Below, one piece after another: positions 26,258 through 35,898 of a DNA stretch of 64,000 nt. Within the stretch, counting starts at the first letter, position 1; every line of letters begins with the position of its first letter. The notes below the pieces were generated by a model, which was not told where the DNA came from, searched no databases, and saw only the letters and a program-made list of their open reading frames with translations. The stretch is from Desmonostoc geniculatum HA4340-LM1 (lineage in GTDB: Bacteria; Cyanobacteriota; Cyanobacteriia; Cyanobacteriales; Nostocaceae), in NCBI GenBank assembly GCA_019359545.1, contig JAHHHB010000016.1, positions 29,769-93,768 of the forward strand, written 5' to 3'. A program made the translations under genes and the position numbers.

Positions 26258-27133
26258 ATGCAGCTAGATAATTACAGTCATTCTTTAGTAGGTTTAACTC
26301 ATAAAAATTACACATATAGAGAATTAGAATTTGCTATTTTGTCGAGTTTGAATGTACATGATTGTGTAGTAATTAAGAGGCAGACAGAAAACTTCAAACA
26401 GGAGTTAGTTACTTATGTAGTACCATCAGGTTCATTTGCCCCAGAACAATTGTTATCTCATTTACAAACAATTCTGCCTAGCGAATGCATACCCGAGGTG
26501 ATTGTACCAGTTTCTTCTCTACCGTTGACTCCATCAGGGCAGATAGATGAAACTATCTTGAGTCATCTGGAAATAAGGGATACTAAGCTTGTAGAGCGAT
26601 GGTCAGAGCAAATCCAGTCATTACCCGAAGTTAAGCAAGTAGCAGTAGTAGTTCAAGAACACCTCAAGCAGCAGCAGTTACTACGTCTATCAGACTTACT
26701 TGTTGACTGGAAAACTCTTACAAGCGAAGAAAAGAATACTTCCGTTCCATCTCAATTTTCCCGCTCAACTATCAATCAGAATTCTGCTGACAGGAAACTA
26801 GCCCTGAGTCATGGCGAAGAACTCAAGCGAGAAAAAAATGCTCCCAAACTCCTTTGGGAAGCACTGCAAAAAACCGCTCTTCAATTCCCAGAAAAAGAAC
26901 TAGTTTATATTCAATCCGATGGCTCACAGATTATTCAATCTTATAAAATTTTACTGTTAGATGCTCAAAAGATATTAGCTGGTTTAAGAAAGCTAGGTTT
27001 AAAACCACTAGATAAAGTAATATTTCAAATCGATCTCAGTCAAGATTTCATACCTGCTTTTTGGGGCAACATAGTTTACCACCTACCGCTATTCATCCAG
27101 CCTTTGGGATGTCTGAGACTTGTTCGGGAATAA
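26258..27133 (+). pseudogene. Broken FAAL/adenylation enzyme, N-terminal part
   Basis: Residues 15-110 look like a C-terminal adenylation subdomain (YRELEFAILSSLNVHDCVV ... SSLPLTPSGQIDETIL, an A10-like motif). From about 195 a fatty acyl-AMP ligase begins (PKLLWEALQKTALQFPEKEL, KLGLKPLDKVIFQIDLSQDF). At about 27075-27085 the sequence jumps from IPAFWG to a downstream part of the same enzyme in another frame. The reading then drifts to a stop at 27131-27133. The ATP-binding core (A3-A4 region) is missing, so no acyl activation is possible. It is the first piece of a collapsed FAAL-polyketide synthase locus. Confidence 0.75.
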
Positions 27134-27810
27134 CTTGGTCTGATGGGTTTTCATTAGAAACATCATCAGACGATATGTCATTTGTAGAACTTGGCCCCCC
27201 GATTCCTGGAGCGTCAATCCGCATTGCTGACGAAAATAATCAAATTGTTACCGAAGGGGTAATTGGGAGATTTCAAGTTAAAGGACTTTCAGTTACCTCT
27301 GGTTACTATCAAAATCCAGAGCGCAACCGCGAAGCTTTTACCGAGGATGGATGGTTTAATACTGGAGATCTTGGATATTTAGATTCAGGACGAATCGTAC
27401 TGACTGGCAGAGATAAAGATGACATTATTATCAATGGCATCAACTATTACAGTCATGAAATTGAATCAGTAGTTGAAGAAGTTGAGGGTGTAGAAATTTC
27501 CTATACGGCTGCTTGTGCTGTGAGGGAATCTGGGCAAAATGCGGATCGATTAGCAATCTTTTTTAGTTCTCCTGTCTCAGAACAGACCTTGTTAAAAGAA
27601 CTGTTAAAAAAGATTCGTGGTGCAGTTGTGAAAAATATTGGGATAAATCCGAATTACATCATTCCTGTAAAAAAGGAGATGATTCCCAAAACAGCAATTG
27701 GCAAGATTCAGCGCTCCCAATTAAGCAGGATGTTTGCTATACGCCGAATACAGGTCGGGAGCATTTTAACCACCGTCTGGCTGTTGTGGCTGACTCTAGA
27801 GATCAGTTAA
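27061..27810 (+). pseudogene. Broken FAAL, C-terminal part
   Basis: The homologous part begins about 27085 with PTAIHPAFGMSETCSGITWSD. It continues through A7-A9-like GWFNTGDLGYLDSGRIVLTG and DDIIINGINYYSHEIE, and ends with PKTAIGKIQRSQL, the A10 lysine motif. This is the distal FAAL half, shifted by one frame relative to 26258-27133. About 200-250 residues of the enzyme core are lost at the junction. After about 27735 the frame leaves homologous sequence and runs meaninglessly (SILTTVWLLWLTLE) because a second deletion joins it to a polyketide synthase KS-AT linker in another frame. Confidence 0.75.
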
Positions 27811-28463
27811 TAGAGCAACTGGCTGATTTGACAACTTTCAAGAGCGCCCAGTCCAATAAAAAGCCACCAAAAATAGCCTTCTTATTTACTGGACAAGGCT
27901 CCCAGTATATCAACATGGGTCGCCAACTCTACGATAGCCAACCCATCTTCCGCCAAACTCTAGAGCAGTGCGATGAAATTCTCCGGCCTTATCTGGAGCA
28001 TTCCCTGTTAGAGGTACTGTATCCTACCCAGACAGAAGAGCAAGTTTCATCACTTTTAAATCAAACCGCTTATACTCAACCTGCATTGTTTGCCTTTGAA
28101 TATGCCCTGTATCAACTTTGGAAATCCTGGGGTATTAAGCCAGATGTGGTCATGGGTCATAGCGTAGGCGAATATGTTGCTGCTTGTGTGGCCGGCGTTT
28201 TCAGCCTAGAAGATGGACTTAAACTCATTGCCCATCGGGGAAGATTGATGCAGCAATTGCCATCTGGTGGTGAGATGGTTTCGCTGATTGCTTCTGAAGA
28301 GAGGGTAAGGCAAGCGTTGGCGTCCCTTGCGCGTCTCGTAGAGAAGCCCAACCCAGGCATCGTACCATATCATCAAACAGTAGCTATAGCAGCAATTAAT
28401 GCCCCCGAAAGTGTGGTAATTTCTGAAGCCAGGGAAGATATCGCAGCTGTTTGTCTGGCTTAG
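27723..28463 (+). pseudogene. Broken polyketide synthase acyltransferase domain
   Basis: Read in frame from 27723, the sequence gives DVCYTPNTGREHFNHRLAV, the typical KS-AT linker. The AT domain follows: KIAFLFTGQGSQYINMGRQL and the active-site GHSVGEYVAACVAGVFSLEDG. A GTCTCGTAGAGA-type short repeat is inserted at about 28325 (ASLARLVEKPNPGIVPYHQ). The domain stops after VVISEAREDI, about two thirds of the normal length. At about 28440-28455 a third deletion joins it to a ketoreductase-region sequence in another frame. The whole ketosynthase domain is missing upstream. Confidence 0.75.
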
Positions 28464-30007
28464 TACATTGGTTAAATTTAACCGAATTTTCTCAACCTCC
28501 AAGCTTATGGTTGGTAACTAGGGGAACACAATCAATTGGAAGGGAGCCTAATATTTTAGGGTTAGCTCAATCTAGTTTATGGAAAAAGGGAAATGCGATC
28601 GCTCAAGAACACCCTGAATTCAACTGTGTGCGGGTGGACTTAGACCCAGAAACAATCGGCGGCGAGGCAGAATACCTATTTCAAGAAATCTGTTGTGAGA
28701 CTCGGACAGATCGACAAGTAGCTTTTCGTGGTCAAATCCGTTATGTAGCTCAGCAAATAGAACTTTCTGAGATGACAACAGATGCTACTGAATTAGATCC
28801 GGCTGCAAGCAATGCACTCGATCTCAAACTAACTGAGGTGGTAAAGTTTGATGGTAGCGATGCGTCACTACTATATGTAATCAAAAAGCAAGTTTCACAG
28901 GTATTAGGAATCCCTACAGACAAGCTAGATATAGAACAGCCCCTTACCGAATTTGGGTTAGATTCTTTAGTAGTTATTGAGCTAAGAAAACGAATTGCAA
29001 ATGAATTAAAGGTAGAAGTAGCGCTAGCTAGCTTCCTTAATGGTTTCAGCATTGCTCAACTGAAAAATCAGATAAAAGAGGCGATCGCTGAACTAATAGG
29101 GGTAGAAACTAATCAGACATCACCCTCATTGGTTACTCTGCAAGCATCTGGCAGTCAGCCACCTTTATTCTGCATCCATCCAGTTGCTGGAGTGGTCTTT
29201 CCCTACTATGAATTGGCATGTTTGCTAGGAGAGGAACAACCATGTTACGGGTTCCAATCAGTGGGTATTGGGGACGAGGAGCAACCCTTAACATCTATAG
29301 AGGAAATGGCTGCTCATTATATTAAAGACTTGCGTGCAGTTCAGCCAGTAGGTCCTTACCACATTGTTGCTTGGTCTTTTGGTGCTTTTGTAGCTTTTGA
29401 AATGGCTATACAGCTAGAACAAGCTGGTGAAAAAGTAGATCTATTAGCTGTGATAGATTCACCCTCTCCTTCTGCAAACAAAATAGGTAATGTTTTTCTA
29501 GGCCTCAAGTTTACTTTCATATCAATGATGCCATACATCTGGCCCTATATCTACGATTATTTTTATCTATTGCTTGCGGTTGATAATCAACACAAGGCAA
29601 CTAACATTCTTCAAAGAGCCAGTAAAAAATTGTTTAACTTAACTCAATCTAAATCTCGATCTCAACAGTCATTTAGGTCTGAGTCATTTATCAAGTTTCG
29701 CCAACCAAATGTTCCTCGTCTGTTGCGAGTTATCTTAAAAAACTTCCAATCATCTGGCAACTACATACCATCAGTTTATTCTGGGAAAATTCATTTGTTT
29801 CGTACTAACGAAAAATTATGGGAAGTTCAGAGAGATAATACGTTTGGTTGGAGTCATCTAGCTAAAGGAGGAGTAAAAATTCATCAAATTCCGGGTCATC
29901 ACCTTAACGTTTTAAGAAACCCTAATGTGCAGGTACTAGCCCAAAAGTTAACAGCGTGCCTGAATCATTTTCATTCTCAAGAAAAAGGAATTGGTAATAG
30001 CAAATGA
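28451..30007 (+). CDS. ACP-thioesterase with ketoreductase remnant, end of a collapsed PKS
   Basis: The 518-residue frame starts inside a PKS ketoreductase structural region (SLWLVTRGTQSIG, NILGLAQSSLWKKGNAIA). It passes to an acyl carrier domain at about 135-215 with the phosphopantetheine serine in TEFGLDSLVVIELR. A type I thioesterase completes it at about 235-505: PPLFCIHPVAGVVFPYYELA, the nucleophile in VAWSFGAFVAFE, and the catalytic-His region IPGHHLNVLRNPN. ACP and TE look intact. There is no normal start: the frame opens from a deletion junction and the listed TTG start is doubtful. Product release could persist only if another enzyme loads the ACP. It overlaps the next gene by four bases (ATGA). 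Confidence 0.75.
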   Translation: MSGLVHWLNLTEFSQPPSLWLVTRGTQSIGREPNILGLAQSSLWKKGNAIAQEHPEFNCVRVDLDPETIGGEAEYLFQEICCETRTDRQVAFRGQIRYVAQQIELSEMTTDATELDPAASNALDLKLTEVVKFDGSDASLLYVIKKQVSQVLGIPTDKLDIEQPLTEFGLDSLVVIELRKRIANELKVEVALASFLNGFSIAQLKNQIKEAIAELIGVETNQTSPSLVTLQASGSQPPLFCIHPVAGVVFPYYELACLLGEEQPCYGFQSVGIGDEEQPLTSIEEMAAHYIKDLRAVQPVGPYHIVAWSFGAFVAFEMAIQLEQAGEKVDLLAVIDSPSPSANKIGNVFLGLKFTFISMMPYIWPYIYDYFYLLLAVDNQHKATNILQRASKKLFNLTQSKSRSQQSFRSESFIKFRQPNVPRLLRVILKNFQSSGNYIPSVYSGKIHLFRTNEKLWEVQRDNTFGWSHLAKGGVKIHQIPGHHLNVLRNPNVQVLAQKLTACLNHFHSQEKGIGNSK

Positions 30008-30444
30008 CAAAAGAGAAATTTATAGGAACGTGGCGACTGATCGGTACCAGACTTGAAGACAGCGAGGGTAACAAAACTGAATTCTTGGGTCCTAATGCTA
30101 CTGGGCTGATCATATACACCGAACAAGGATACATGTCTGCACACTGTACTGTTCCCAACCCCCCTGATAAAGCGACATATTGTGAACCCTTTCTAGGAAA
30201 ATTAACCCCCGAAGAACTGGCAGCCATACCAATACCATCGATAAAAAGCTTTTCCTATGGCGGGAAATATGAAATTGAATCAGACACAGCCATTCATCAT
30301 GCTGAGTTTAGTTCTGAACCCTACCTCACTGGAACTCTACCACGCTTGTTTGAATTTACAGGTAATCAGTTGACATTATCCCAATTCTTTCCTCACATAC
30401 CAAATAAACAAGTAAAAATGTATTTAGTTTGGGAGAGGGTGTAA
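30004..30444 (+). CDS. Lipocalin-like domain protein
   Basis: The 146-residue protein opens with the lipocalin-like signature KFIGTWRLIGTRLEDSEGNK. Beta strands follow (ATGLIIYTEQGYMSAHC, FSYGGKYEIESDTAIHHAEF, PRLFEFTGNQLTLSQFF), ending KMYLVWERV. Small stand-alone members of this family appear in polyketide and other secondary-metabolite clusters, sometimes with proposed cyclase-like or binding roles. ATGA overlap with the ACP-TE gene shows it was the last gene of the polyketide operon. It looks intact. Its substrate is unknown. Confidence 0.75.
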   Translation: MTKEKFIGTWRLIGTRLEDSEGNKTEFLGPNATGLIIYTEQGYMSAHCTVPNPPDKATYCEPFLGKLTPEELAAIPIPSIKSFSYGGKYEIESDTAIHHAEFSSEPYLTGTLPRLFEFTGNQLTLSQFFPHIPNKQVKMYLVWERV

Positions 30445-30448
30445 AAAA

Positions 30449-30699
30449 GACTAAGTAGGTCGGTGTAAATAATTATTGTTAGGATAAGGCAGCGGGCAGA
30501 GAGCAGGGGGAGAAAGAGTTTTAGCCTTATTTACTTTTCTTCACACAGTTTGGTTTTATTGCACCGACTTACTTAGAACACTGATTCAGTATTCATAACT
30601 GTGACAAAAAAACCCGGTTTCTTCTAGTTTAGCTAAGGAAAAACCAGTCTTATCGGCAACAAAAACCGGGTTTTTAGCATTAGTGAATCGGTGTTCTAG
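30449..30699. repeat. Two adjacent inverted-repeat elements
   Basis: The first element (30449-30575) has ends CTAAGTAGGTCGGTG and CACCGACTTACTTAG; it carries a CAGCGGGCAGAGAGCAGG repeat and a copy of the TTTGGTTTTATTGCACCGAC end seen near 7250. The second (30573-30699) has ends TTAGAACACTGATTCA and TGAATCGGTGTTCTAG. Inside it an AAAAACCCGGTTT motif is repeated in inverted orientation. Both look like MITEs. They fill the gap between the lipocalin and lipase genes. Confidence 0.6.
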
Positions 30700-30759
30700 C
30701 GATGGGTTATTTCGATCTGACTTTTCACGGCATTTAGAAAACTTGAATGGAGACTAACC

Positions 30760-32082
30760 ATGACTACATTGTTAAAGTTGCGTAAAGGCTTTAGTTATGA
30801 TGAAGCTATTTTATTGACACAGTTGTGCAAATATGCGTATGACGTTTTCCAGTATGATGATGGCAGTGTTCACGATATAGAGCTAAAAACAGTTTACAAG
30901 GCTCTCTATCGAAATCAGGGATGGCAGTTGGTTCACACTATCCGTAATGACGACACGAATATCCGGGCAATAGTGCTGAAAAATACTCAATTGCCAGGTA
31001 GCCATCAGTATGTAATTGCTTTCCGAGGCTCAATAGTTAGCGATCGCGGTGCTGTAGAACTAACTGATTTTGCTTCTGATTTCGATTGGGAACTGATTCG
31101 CTACGAATATTTGTCTATTCAACGGGCGAAGGTCGTGCGAGGATTTCATCTAGCCTTTAATTCTGTCGCCGATCAGATTCAATTCTTCTTCAAAACTCTG
31201 CGCGGCGAGTTAAAACCCTCGGATTTCCGCCGACTCGAACAATTATCTCCCCTGCGAAAATTTGCCTGTATTAATGCTTTGGCTGATGCGGGAGCAATTC
31301 GACTGGGGTCAGAGTTTGAGCAACAGGCTGAAGAGTTAGTTGAGAAAGTGGTTGCTGACGGTGAAATTGATGACGATGAAGAACTGGAGAAAATATTGCA
31401 ATTTCTGGAAGAGGAGCTTTTACCGAAGCTATCACCGTTAAATGAACCTATAGAGGTATGGGTAACTGGTCACAGCTTGGGTGCTTCCTTGAGCCAATTC
31501 GCTGGTTTATCGCTACGACGTTGGTTTGGACCAGCCTCAGATGGGGGATTGCTGATCAAAGTTTATGCGATCGCCGCACCTAAAATTGGGAACCCAACCT
31601 TTATAAAATACTACAACGAGCAAATAGGAGAAGAACTAAGTTATCGTGTCGAAAATGTTTTCGATTATATGGCTCCCACATTTCCTTACAATCCCCCCTT
31701 TCCATTCTCAGCCATTGCTCGTGATGGAGTACGGATCGGAAATATTTATATTGGCAACTATGCTAACGGTGGCGAAGCTATTACAGTTATGGGATTCGGT
31801 GGTCAAAGTGCCTCTGTATCCTTTGGCGGTATTGTAGAAATCCCATTTAGCGTTCCTTTTCCTCACAGCGTTGAAACCTATCTTCAATTGTTGCAAGAGC
31901 AGAAGCAATTTTGGTCTGGGTTAATTCGTCCAGTTAAGGATATTTTACGTCCTTTTCTGATCGAGCTCATCCGTGATGAACAGAAAAAAGGCATAAATCT
32001 CGATCGAGATAGCAACGACTTAAATGGCAATGAAAATAGCAGCATCGTTCGTAGCGATGAAGACATAACCATTATCAAATAA
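30760..32082 (+). CDS. Lipase class 3 family protein
   Basis: The 440-residue alpha/beta hydrolase has the nucleophile elbow VTGHSLGASLSQFAGLSL near residue 237. HQYVIAFRGSIVSDRGAV lies upstream, where the oxyanion region sits. IAAPKIGNPTFIKYYNE and NVFDYMAPTFPYNPPF hold the probable acid residue, and PFPHSVETYLQLL the catalytic His. An acidic insert at about 195-225 (VADGEIDDDEELEKIL) replaces the usual short loop and could bind a metal. There is no signal peptide, so it is cytoplasmic unless exported otherwise. The C-terminal tail is hydrophilic and Asn/Asp-rich. Likely substrates are acylglycerols or membrane lipids. Confidence 0.8.
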   Translation: MTTLLKLRKGFSYDEAILLTQLCKYAYDVFQYDDGSVHDIELKTVYKALYRNQGWQLVHTIRNDDTNIRAIVLKNTQLPGSHQYVIAFRGSIVSDRGAVELTDFASDFDWELIRYEYLSIQRAKVVRGFHLAFNSVADQIQFFFKTLRGELKPSDFRRLEQLSPLRKFACINALADAGAIRLGSEFEQQAEELVEKVVADGEIDDDEELEKILQFLEEELLPKLSPLNEPIEVWVTGHSLGASLSQFAGLSLRRWFGPASDGGLLIKVYAIAAPKIGNPTFIKYYNEQIGEELSYRVENVFDYMAPTFPYNPPFPFSAIARDGVRIGNIYIGNYANGGEAITVMGFGGQSASVSFGGIVEIPFSVPFPHSVETYLQLLQEQKQFWSGLIRPVKDILRPFLIELIRDEQKKGINLDRDSNDLNGNENSSIVRSDEDITIIK

Positions 32083-32562
32083 AAGGAACTGGGAATTAGG
32101 GATTGGATAACAAGCCAAAAAAATTAGACAATTTGCTCTAATTCCTTCCTTTTAGGTTTGGGAATTTTCCCAGTCTCCGATACCAAAGCGGCGTTTGTCC
32201 CACCACCAAATAAGGGGTGAGCGAAAAAAGGTGTGGGGAGTGTGGGGAGTGTGGGGAGTGTGGGGAGTGTGGGGAGTGTGGAGGGTAATTTTTTGGATAC
32301 TTAGCTAGAAATCCCACACAAAATTTCGTTCACCCCCAAATAAGCTGTTGTGCTTTTAATTTGCACTTTGAGGCAGCAGAGGGGCAGAGGGGCAGAGGAG
32401 AGGGTTTGCAGGTTTTACCTAAAAGATGATAATGCAACTTGTAGGCGCGACAGCTTATGCATATTTTGGTGGTGAATTCTGATGTTTGTGAGGCTCATGC
32501 GATCGCCACGACTCATTGATATAAAATCTAAAATCTAAAATCTAAAATCCAAAATTCTTTGA
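32083..32562. other. Repeat-filled intergenic region
   Basis: It holds a 9-bp tandem repeat (TGTGGGGAG, about six units at 32232-32283), a GGGGCAGAGGGGCAGAGG run at about 32376-32400, and an AAATCTAAAATCTAAAATC run at 32524-32555 just beyond the stop of the AAA-like gene. No gene is seen. Confidence 0.75.
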
Positions 32563-34110
32563 CTAATTACAAATTGTTTTGACTCTGCCTTGATGCTCTA
32601 TCTCATTACATTTGAGGCGTGATTGCAGAGCATCAATTTTTCGTAAAAGCGACATTCCCCACACTATAGAAATCGCCAACTTGATGGTCATACCCAAAAG
32701 TAAAAGTGCTACGATTCTGGAAGATCTTCTCTGTTGAGCTAGCCTTTTTTGTTCTTCTCTTAGTCGCGCTTCGACTTCTTTGGCACGTTCGGCCTCTAAT
32801 GCTTGCTGCATTTCTCGTCTGTCTAATTCTTCACTAGCAGCTAAAAATCGATAATCTAAGTTGCTCAGACTCTTGCCATTTGCCCAAGTTTGGGCGTCAA
32901 TTAAAGCTTGTCCACGCAATAGGCGGGATTCATCCTCTTGGTTTGAGGCTACCCATGCATTGAAACTTTCGTAGTAAGGGCGTAAGTTAGCTAATTTTTT
33001 TCCAACCCATTCTAGATTGAAAACTTCTTCATAAATACGGTTTTTGATTCGGAGAAAACCCTGTTTTCTAATCACCAAACCAGACAGCAAAAGTTCTACC
33101 TGTTCTCGACTATCGTCAACGGCTACTTTAACTCCTTGGAGGATTTGCTGATAAATTCCCAGCAATCTGGCGGCAGATTGTTCGTTTCTGAGAATGCGAT
33201 CGCGAATTGTCCTCAGATGCTCTGGTTCATCTTGGGATTCCCATTTCTCGATCATATGCGATCGCACTACATTTTCTATCCAAAATTCTTCTGTTCCAGG
33301 CGGAATTTTGAGCTTTCTACCCAGATCATCTTGAGACAATTTGACAAGCAGCCCACACAATTTTTGAGTTAGAAATGGTTGCCCTTGCGTCCAAGACAAT
33401 ACCTCTTGCAAGACTTTTTGGGGATTATTCCCTTGAATATCCAACCCCAAAGCTAATGGTTGAGCTTCTTCAAATGTAAAACCATTTACTTCTATAGCTT
33501 TACCAATATTAAATGGGGTAGTATGATTGCGATATGAAATTAAGTCTGAAGGTGTGGCAACGCCGAAAATTGCAAATGTAATTCGATTGTATTCTGGATT
33601 AATTGCTCGTTGATTATAGCAAAATCTAATCAAGCTAAAAAAGTCATCGACTGGGAAATCTAAGCTCAAAATACTATCAATTTCATCAATAAAAATAAAC
33701 AGTCTTTCATTAGGGAACTGAGACAATAGTATTTCGGAAATAAAGTGACTGAGTTTTTGAACTAAAGATATATCTTTTTTTTCTTGCCACCAGGTTTTTA
33801 AATTAACTTTTCCTAATAGCTGAAAACCTAACCATAAATCGCCTGCTACTCCTTTGTACCACTGTTCTGGAGTGATATTTTCACAACCAATATTGGTCAT
33901 ATCAACGGTGGTGCATCGAAAACCCTCTTCTTCTAACCGATGTTTTGTTTTCACCATTAGTGAGGATTTGCCCATTTGCCTACAGCTGAGGATGTAGCAA
34001 AATTCACCTTGTTTTAAAGCATGGTAGAGATTGACATCTGCCTTGCGCTCAACATAGCTAGGAGCATCACTTGTGAGGGTACCACCAACTTGGTATCGAT
34101 AATTGTTCAT
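32563..34110 (-). CDS. AAA-like domain ATPase with C-terminal membrane segment
   Basis: The 515-residue product belongs to the cyanobacterial AAA-like (AAA_35) group. It starts YRYQVGGTLTSDAPSYVERKA, has a Walker A variant in LSCRQMGKSSLM (about residue 43-54) and Walker B in RLFIFIDEIDSI (about 137). GVATPSDLI and a helical C-lid ending near 390 follow (WTQGQPFLTQKLCGLL). A segment rich in Glu/Arg (about 425-465) and one hydrophobic helix (VALLLLGMTIKLAISIVW) come next. Relatives often continue into WD40 repeats after the membrane helix; here the protein ends 35 residues later, so it is a short form. Probable STAND-like signalling or conflict ATPase; role unknown. Confidence 0.75.
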   Translation of the reverse strand: MNNYRYQVGGTLTSDAPSYVERKADVNLYHALKQGEFCYILSCRQMGKSSLMVKTKHRLEEEGFRCTTVDMTNIGCENITPEQWYKGVAGDLWLGFQLLGKVNLKTWWQEKKDISLVQKLSHFISEILLSQFPNERLFIFIDEIDSILSLDFPVDDFFSLIRFCYNQRAINPEYNRITFAIFGVATPSDLISYRNHTTPFNIGKAIEVNGFTFEEAQPLALGLDIQGNNPQKVLQEVLSWTQGQPFLTQKLCGLLVKLSQDDLGRKLKIPPGTEEFWIENVVRSHMIEKWESQDEPEHLRTIRDRILRNEQSAARLLGIYQQILQGVKVAVDDSREQVELLLSGLVIRKQGFLRIKNRIYEEVFNLEWVGKKLANLRPYYESFNAWVASNQEDESRLLRGQALIDAQTWANGKSLSNLDYRFLAASEELDRREMQQALEAERAKEVEARLREEQKRLAQQRRSSRIVALLLLGMTIKLAISIVWGMSLLRKIDALQSRLKCNEIEHQGRVKTICN

Positions 34111-34174
34111 TTGATTTTAAATATCTTCTGTTTTTTTATCAAATAAGTTATCTAAGAACAAGAATGAATATTTT

Positions 34175-34267
34175 TAGGACTTACGCAAACAATAGCCAAA
34201 ACCCTTATTTTCACGTAGGGGCAATTCATGAATTGCCCCTACAGCGTGTACTTTTGCGTAAGTCCTA
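34175..34267. mobile_element. 93-bp MITE-like element, family B copy 1
   Basis: Ends TAGGACTTACGCAAA and TTTGCGTAAGTCCTA are perfect inverted repeats. The centre has a 28-bp palindrome with arms GTAGGGGCAATTCA. The same element occurs inverted at 55871-55961 and, decayed, at 63490-63563. There is no coding capacity. Confidence 0.75.
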
Positions 34268-34305
34268 ATTTTAATTATTTACTTTTCAAGATTTTACCAG
34301 AAGTA

Positions 34306-34572
34306 TTAGCATTCTGAGTGCTTTGCAAGCTGTTGGCTAAAATAAAGACGATATAATTCACACATGACACAAGCTTGATTGCGATTGAGTTGAACTAAAC
34401 CCATGCTTTCTAGTTTATAAGCTGCGATCGCATCTTGTAATCCATAACGCAATGCTAAATCCTGTACCTGCTTGGGGGTAAACGGTGGCAGAGTAATTGT
34501 AATCCCGACATTCAAAGGTGATTGGTTAAGTTTCAGGGGAATATAAATTTCTGTGGTGTGAACTACTACCAT
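34306..34572 (-). pseudogene. Remnant of an AAA-like domain protein
   Basis: The 88-residue frame matches two separate parts of the AAA_35-type C-terminal region: NVGITITLPPFTPKQVQDLALRYGL and, directly after, YKLESMGLVQLNRNQACVMCELYRLYF. The helices normally between these blocks, with the GGHPYLVR-type motif, are missing, as is the whole ATP-binding part. It is a decayed paralogue next to the intact AAA-like gene at 32563-34110, separated from it by a family B MITE. Confidence 0.6.
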
Positions 34573-34651
34573 TCGCAGTTTTTGCCAGATTCGGTGTTGC
34601 TTTGCTTGTTGGTGCCAATTTCATGAATCCGGTTAACATATGCCAACGATT

Positions 34652-35260
34652 TTATTCTGGCGAAATTTCTCGATAAGCTTGCCGACACTGCTCATAGTTG
34701 TCTGGTAAAATTTCATCATTACCAAAACATAATTGCTCGTGAGTGGTAATTAAAGTTTCATAAGGCTGTATGGGACTCACAGACGATCGCAGTAATTGCA
34801 GATATTCTCCATCTGTACGGCTGAGTTTGTGGGGTGCAACGGCTTGCTGATGCAAATGCTGTAACAGTGCTAAATAAAGACAACGGCAAGCTTCACGGTA
34901 GTTGCCTTGACGATAAAATTGTTGCGATCGCTCCAATAAAACGGTAATGGATGACTCATCAGACCGATTTTTTACACCCCAATCAGTGAAATTGCTACCT
35001 CTGCTCAGCCAAGAATATAGATAAGGGCTGAATTCTCGCCATAACCGCCAACCTACCCAAGCCACAAATAAACCTAATATCAGCCAAAACAGAAATTTCA
35101 GTAACTCACCTACCCAGGGGCTAATTGACCATCCACCGGGCAATTCTGGCAAAGCGCCTTCCAAGCGGTAAAACTGGTATTCCCACCATTCTCCTACTTG
35201 TTGTTGGAATTGAGAAAGCTGCCAATTCCAGCTAGTTTTTTCAAAAGCATCTGTGGACAT
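34652..35260 (-). CDS. DUF4129 domain membrane protein
   Basis: Starting at MSTDAFEKTSWNWQL the protein is 202 residues. The ATG at 35260 is preferred because the upstream codons only translate a GGGGAGTGTGG-type repeat. One membrane helix lies at about 60-80 (LLKFLFWLILGLFVAWVGWRL). The C-terminal cytosolic DUF4129 region reads LLERSQQFYRQGNYREACRC, LYLALLQHLHQQ and LSRTDGEYLQLL. DUF4129 proteins often accompany transglutaminase-like proteins and MoxR-type ATPases, but none is visible here. Function unknown. Confidence 0.8.
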   Translation of the reverse strand: MSTDAFEKTSWNWQLSQFQQQVGEWWEYQFYRLEGALPELPGGWSISPWVGELLKFLFWLILGLFVAWVGWRLWREFSPYLYSWLSRGSNFTDWGVKNRSDESSITVLLERSQQFYRQGNYREACRCLYLALLQHLHQQAVAPHKLSRTDGEYLQLLRSSVSPIQPYETLITTHEQLCFGNDEILPDNYEQCRQAYREISPE

Positions 35261-35333
35261 AGGGGGGAGTGGGGAGATGGGGGAGTGTGGGGGGAGGGGC
35301 AAGTGTGGGGACTTCCGCGTTATGTTAAGACTA

Positions 35334-35726
35334 TTAATCTTCAAATTTAATTTGCATACCGGCTTTGGCTGGGTCGAAATTTTCGGGAAAATGGGTACTG
35401 CGATCGCAGTCTGCTTTTTCCAGGTTCGCTCCTTTAAGATCGGCTTGGCGGAGATTAGCTGACATTAACAATGCTCCTCTAAGATCGGCATCTCTCAAAT
35501 TAGCTTGACTCAAATCGGCAAAGCTCAAATCAGTTCCTCTTAAATTAGCACCGCTCAAATTAGCTTGACTCAAATCAGCATAGCTGAGGTCAGATCCTTT
35601 CAAATTAATACCTTGCAAGTCAGCATTACCTAATTCTGCTCTACTAAAATCTCGTTTTCCTGCTGCATACCTTTCGACAACAGTAGCAGCATTATTAATT
35701 GACTGTTGAGAATTTATTTCAGACAT
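35334..35726 (-). CDS. Pentapeptide repeat protein, cytoplasmic
   Basis: The 130-residue protein has about twelve consecutive A(D/N)LxX units from residue 28 to 110 (FSRAELGNADLQGINLKGSD and onward). They should fold into a right-handed quadrilateral beta helix. There is no signal peptide. The end reads FDPAKAGMQIKFED. It lies 73 bp upstream of the DUF4129 gene in the same direction. No specific function can be assigned. Confidence 0.85.
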   Translation of the reverse strand: MSEINSQQSINNAATVVERYAAGKRDFSRAELGNADLQGINLKGSDLSYADLSQANLSGANLRGTDLSFADLSQANLRDADLRGALLMSANLRQADLKGANLEKADCDRSTHFPENFDPAKAGMQIKFED

Positions 35727-35898
35727 ATAACAGCCTCACAGGCTATATCATTATTACTTTTACTAAGAATTACACCATAAAAAATGTCTAGTTAGACATT
35801 TGAGATCGCAAATTTTTCAATACTTTCTTGCTCAAGGAACTGGTATTGCCTAAGTAAATGCTTATGGAACAGTTTTGTCTGGTAGGCTATTACTGAGA

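Noticed and set aside
35261..35344. 28-codon N-terminal extension of the DUF4129 protein
   Set aside because: Pro/Ser-rich codons are just the translated GGGGAGTGTGGGGG repeat and overlap the pentapeptide gene end.
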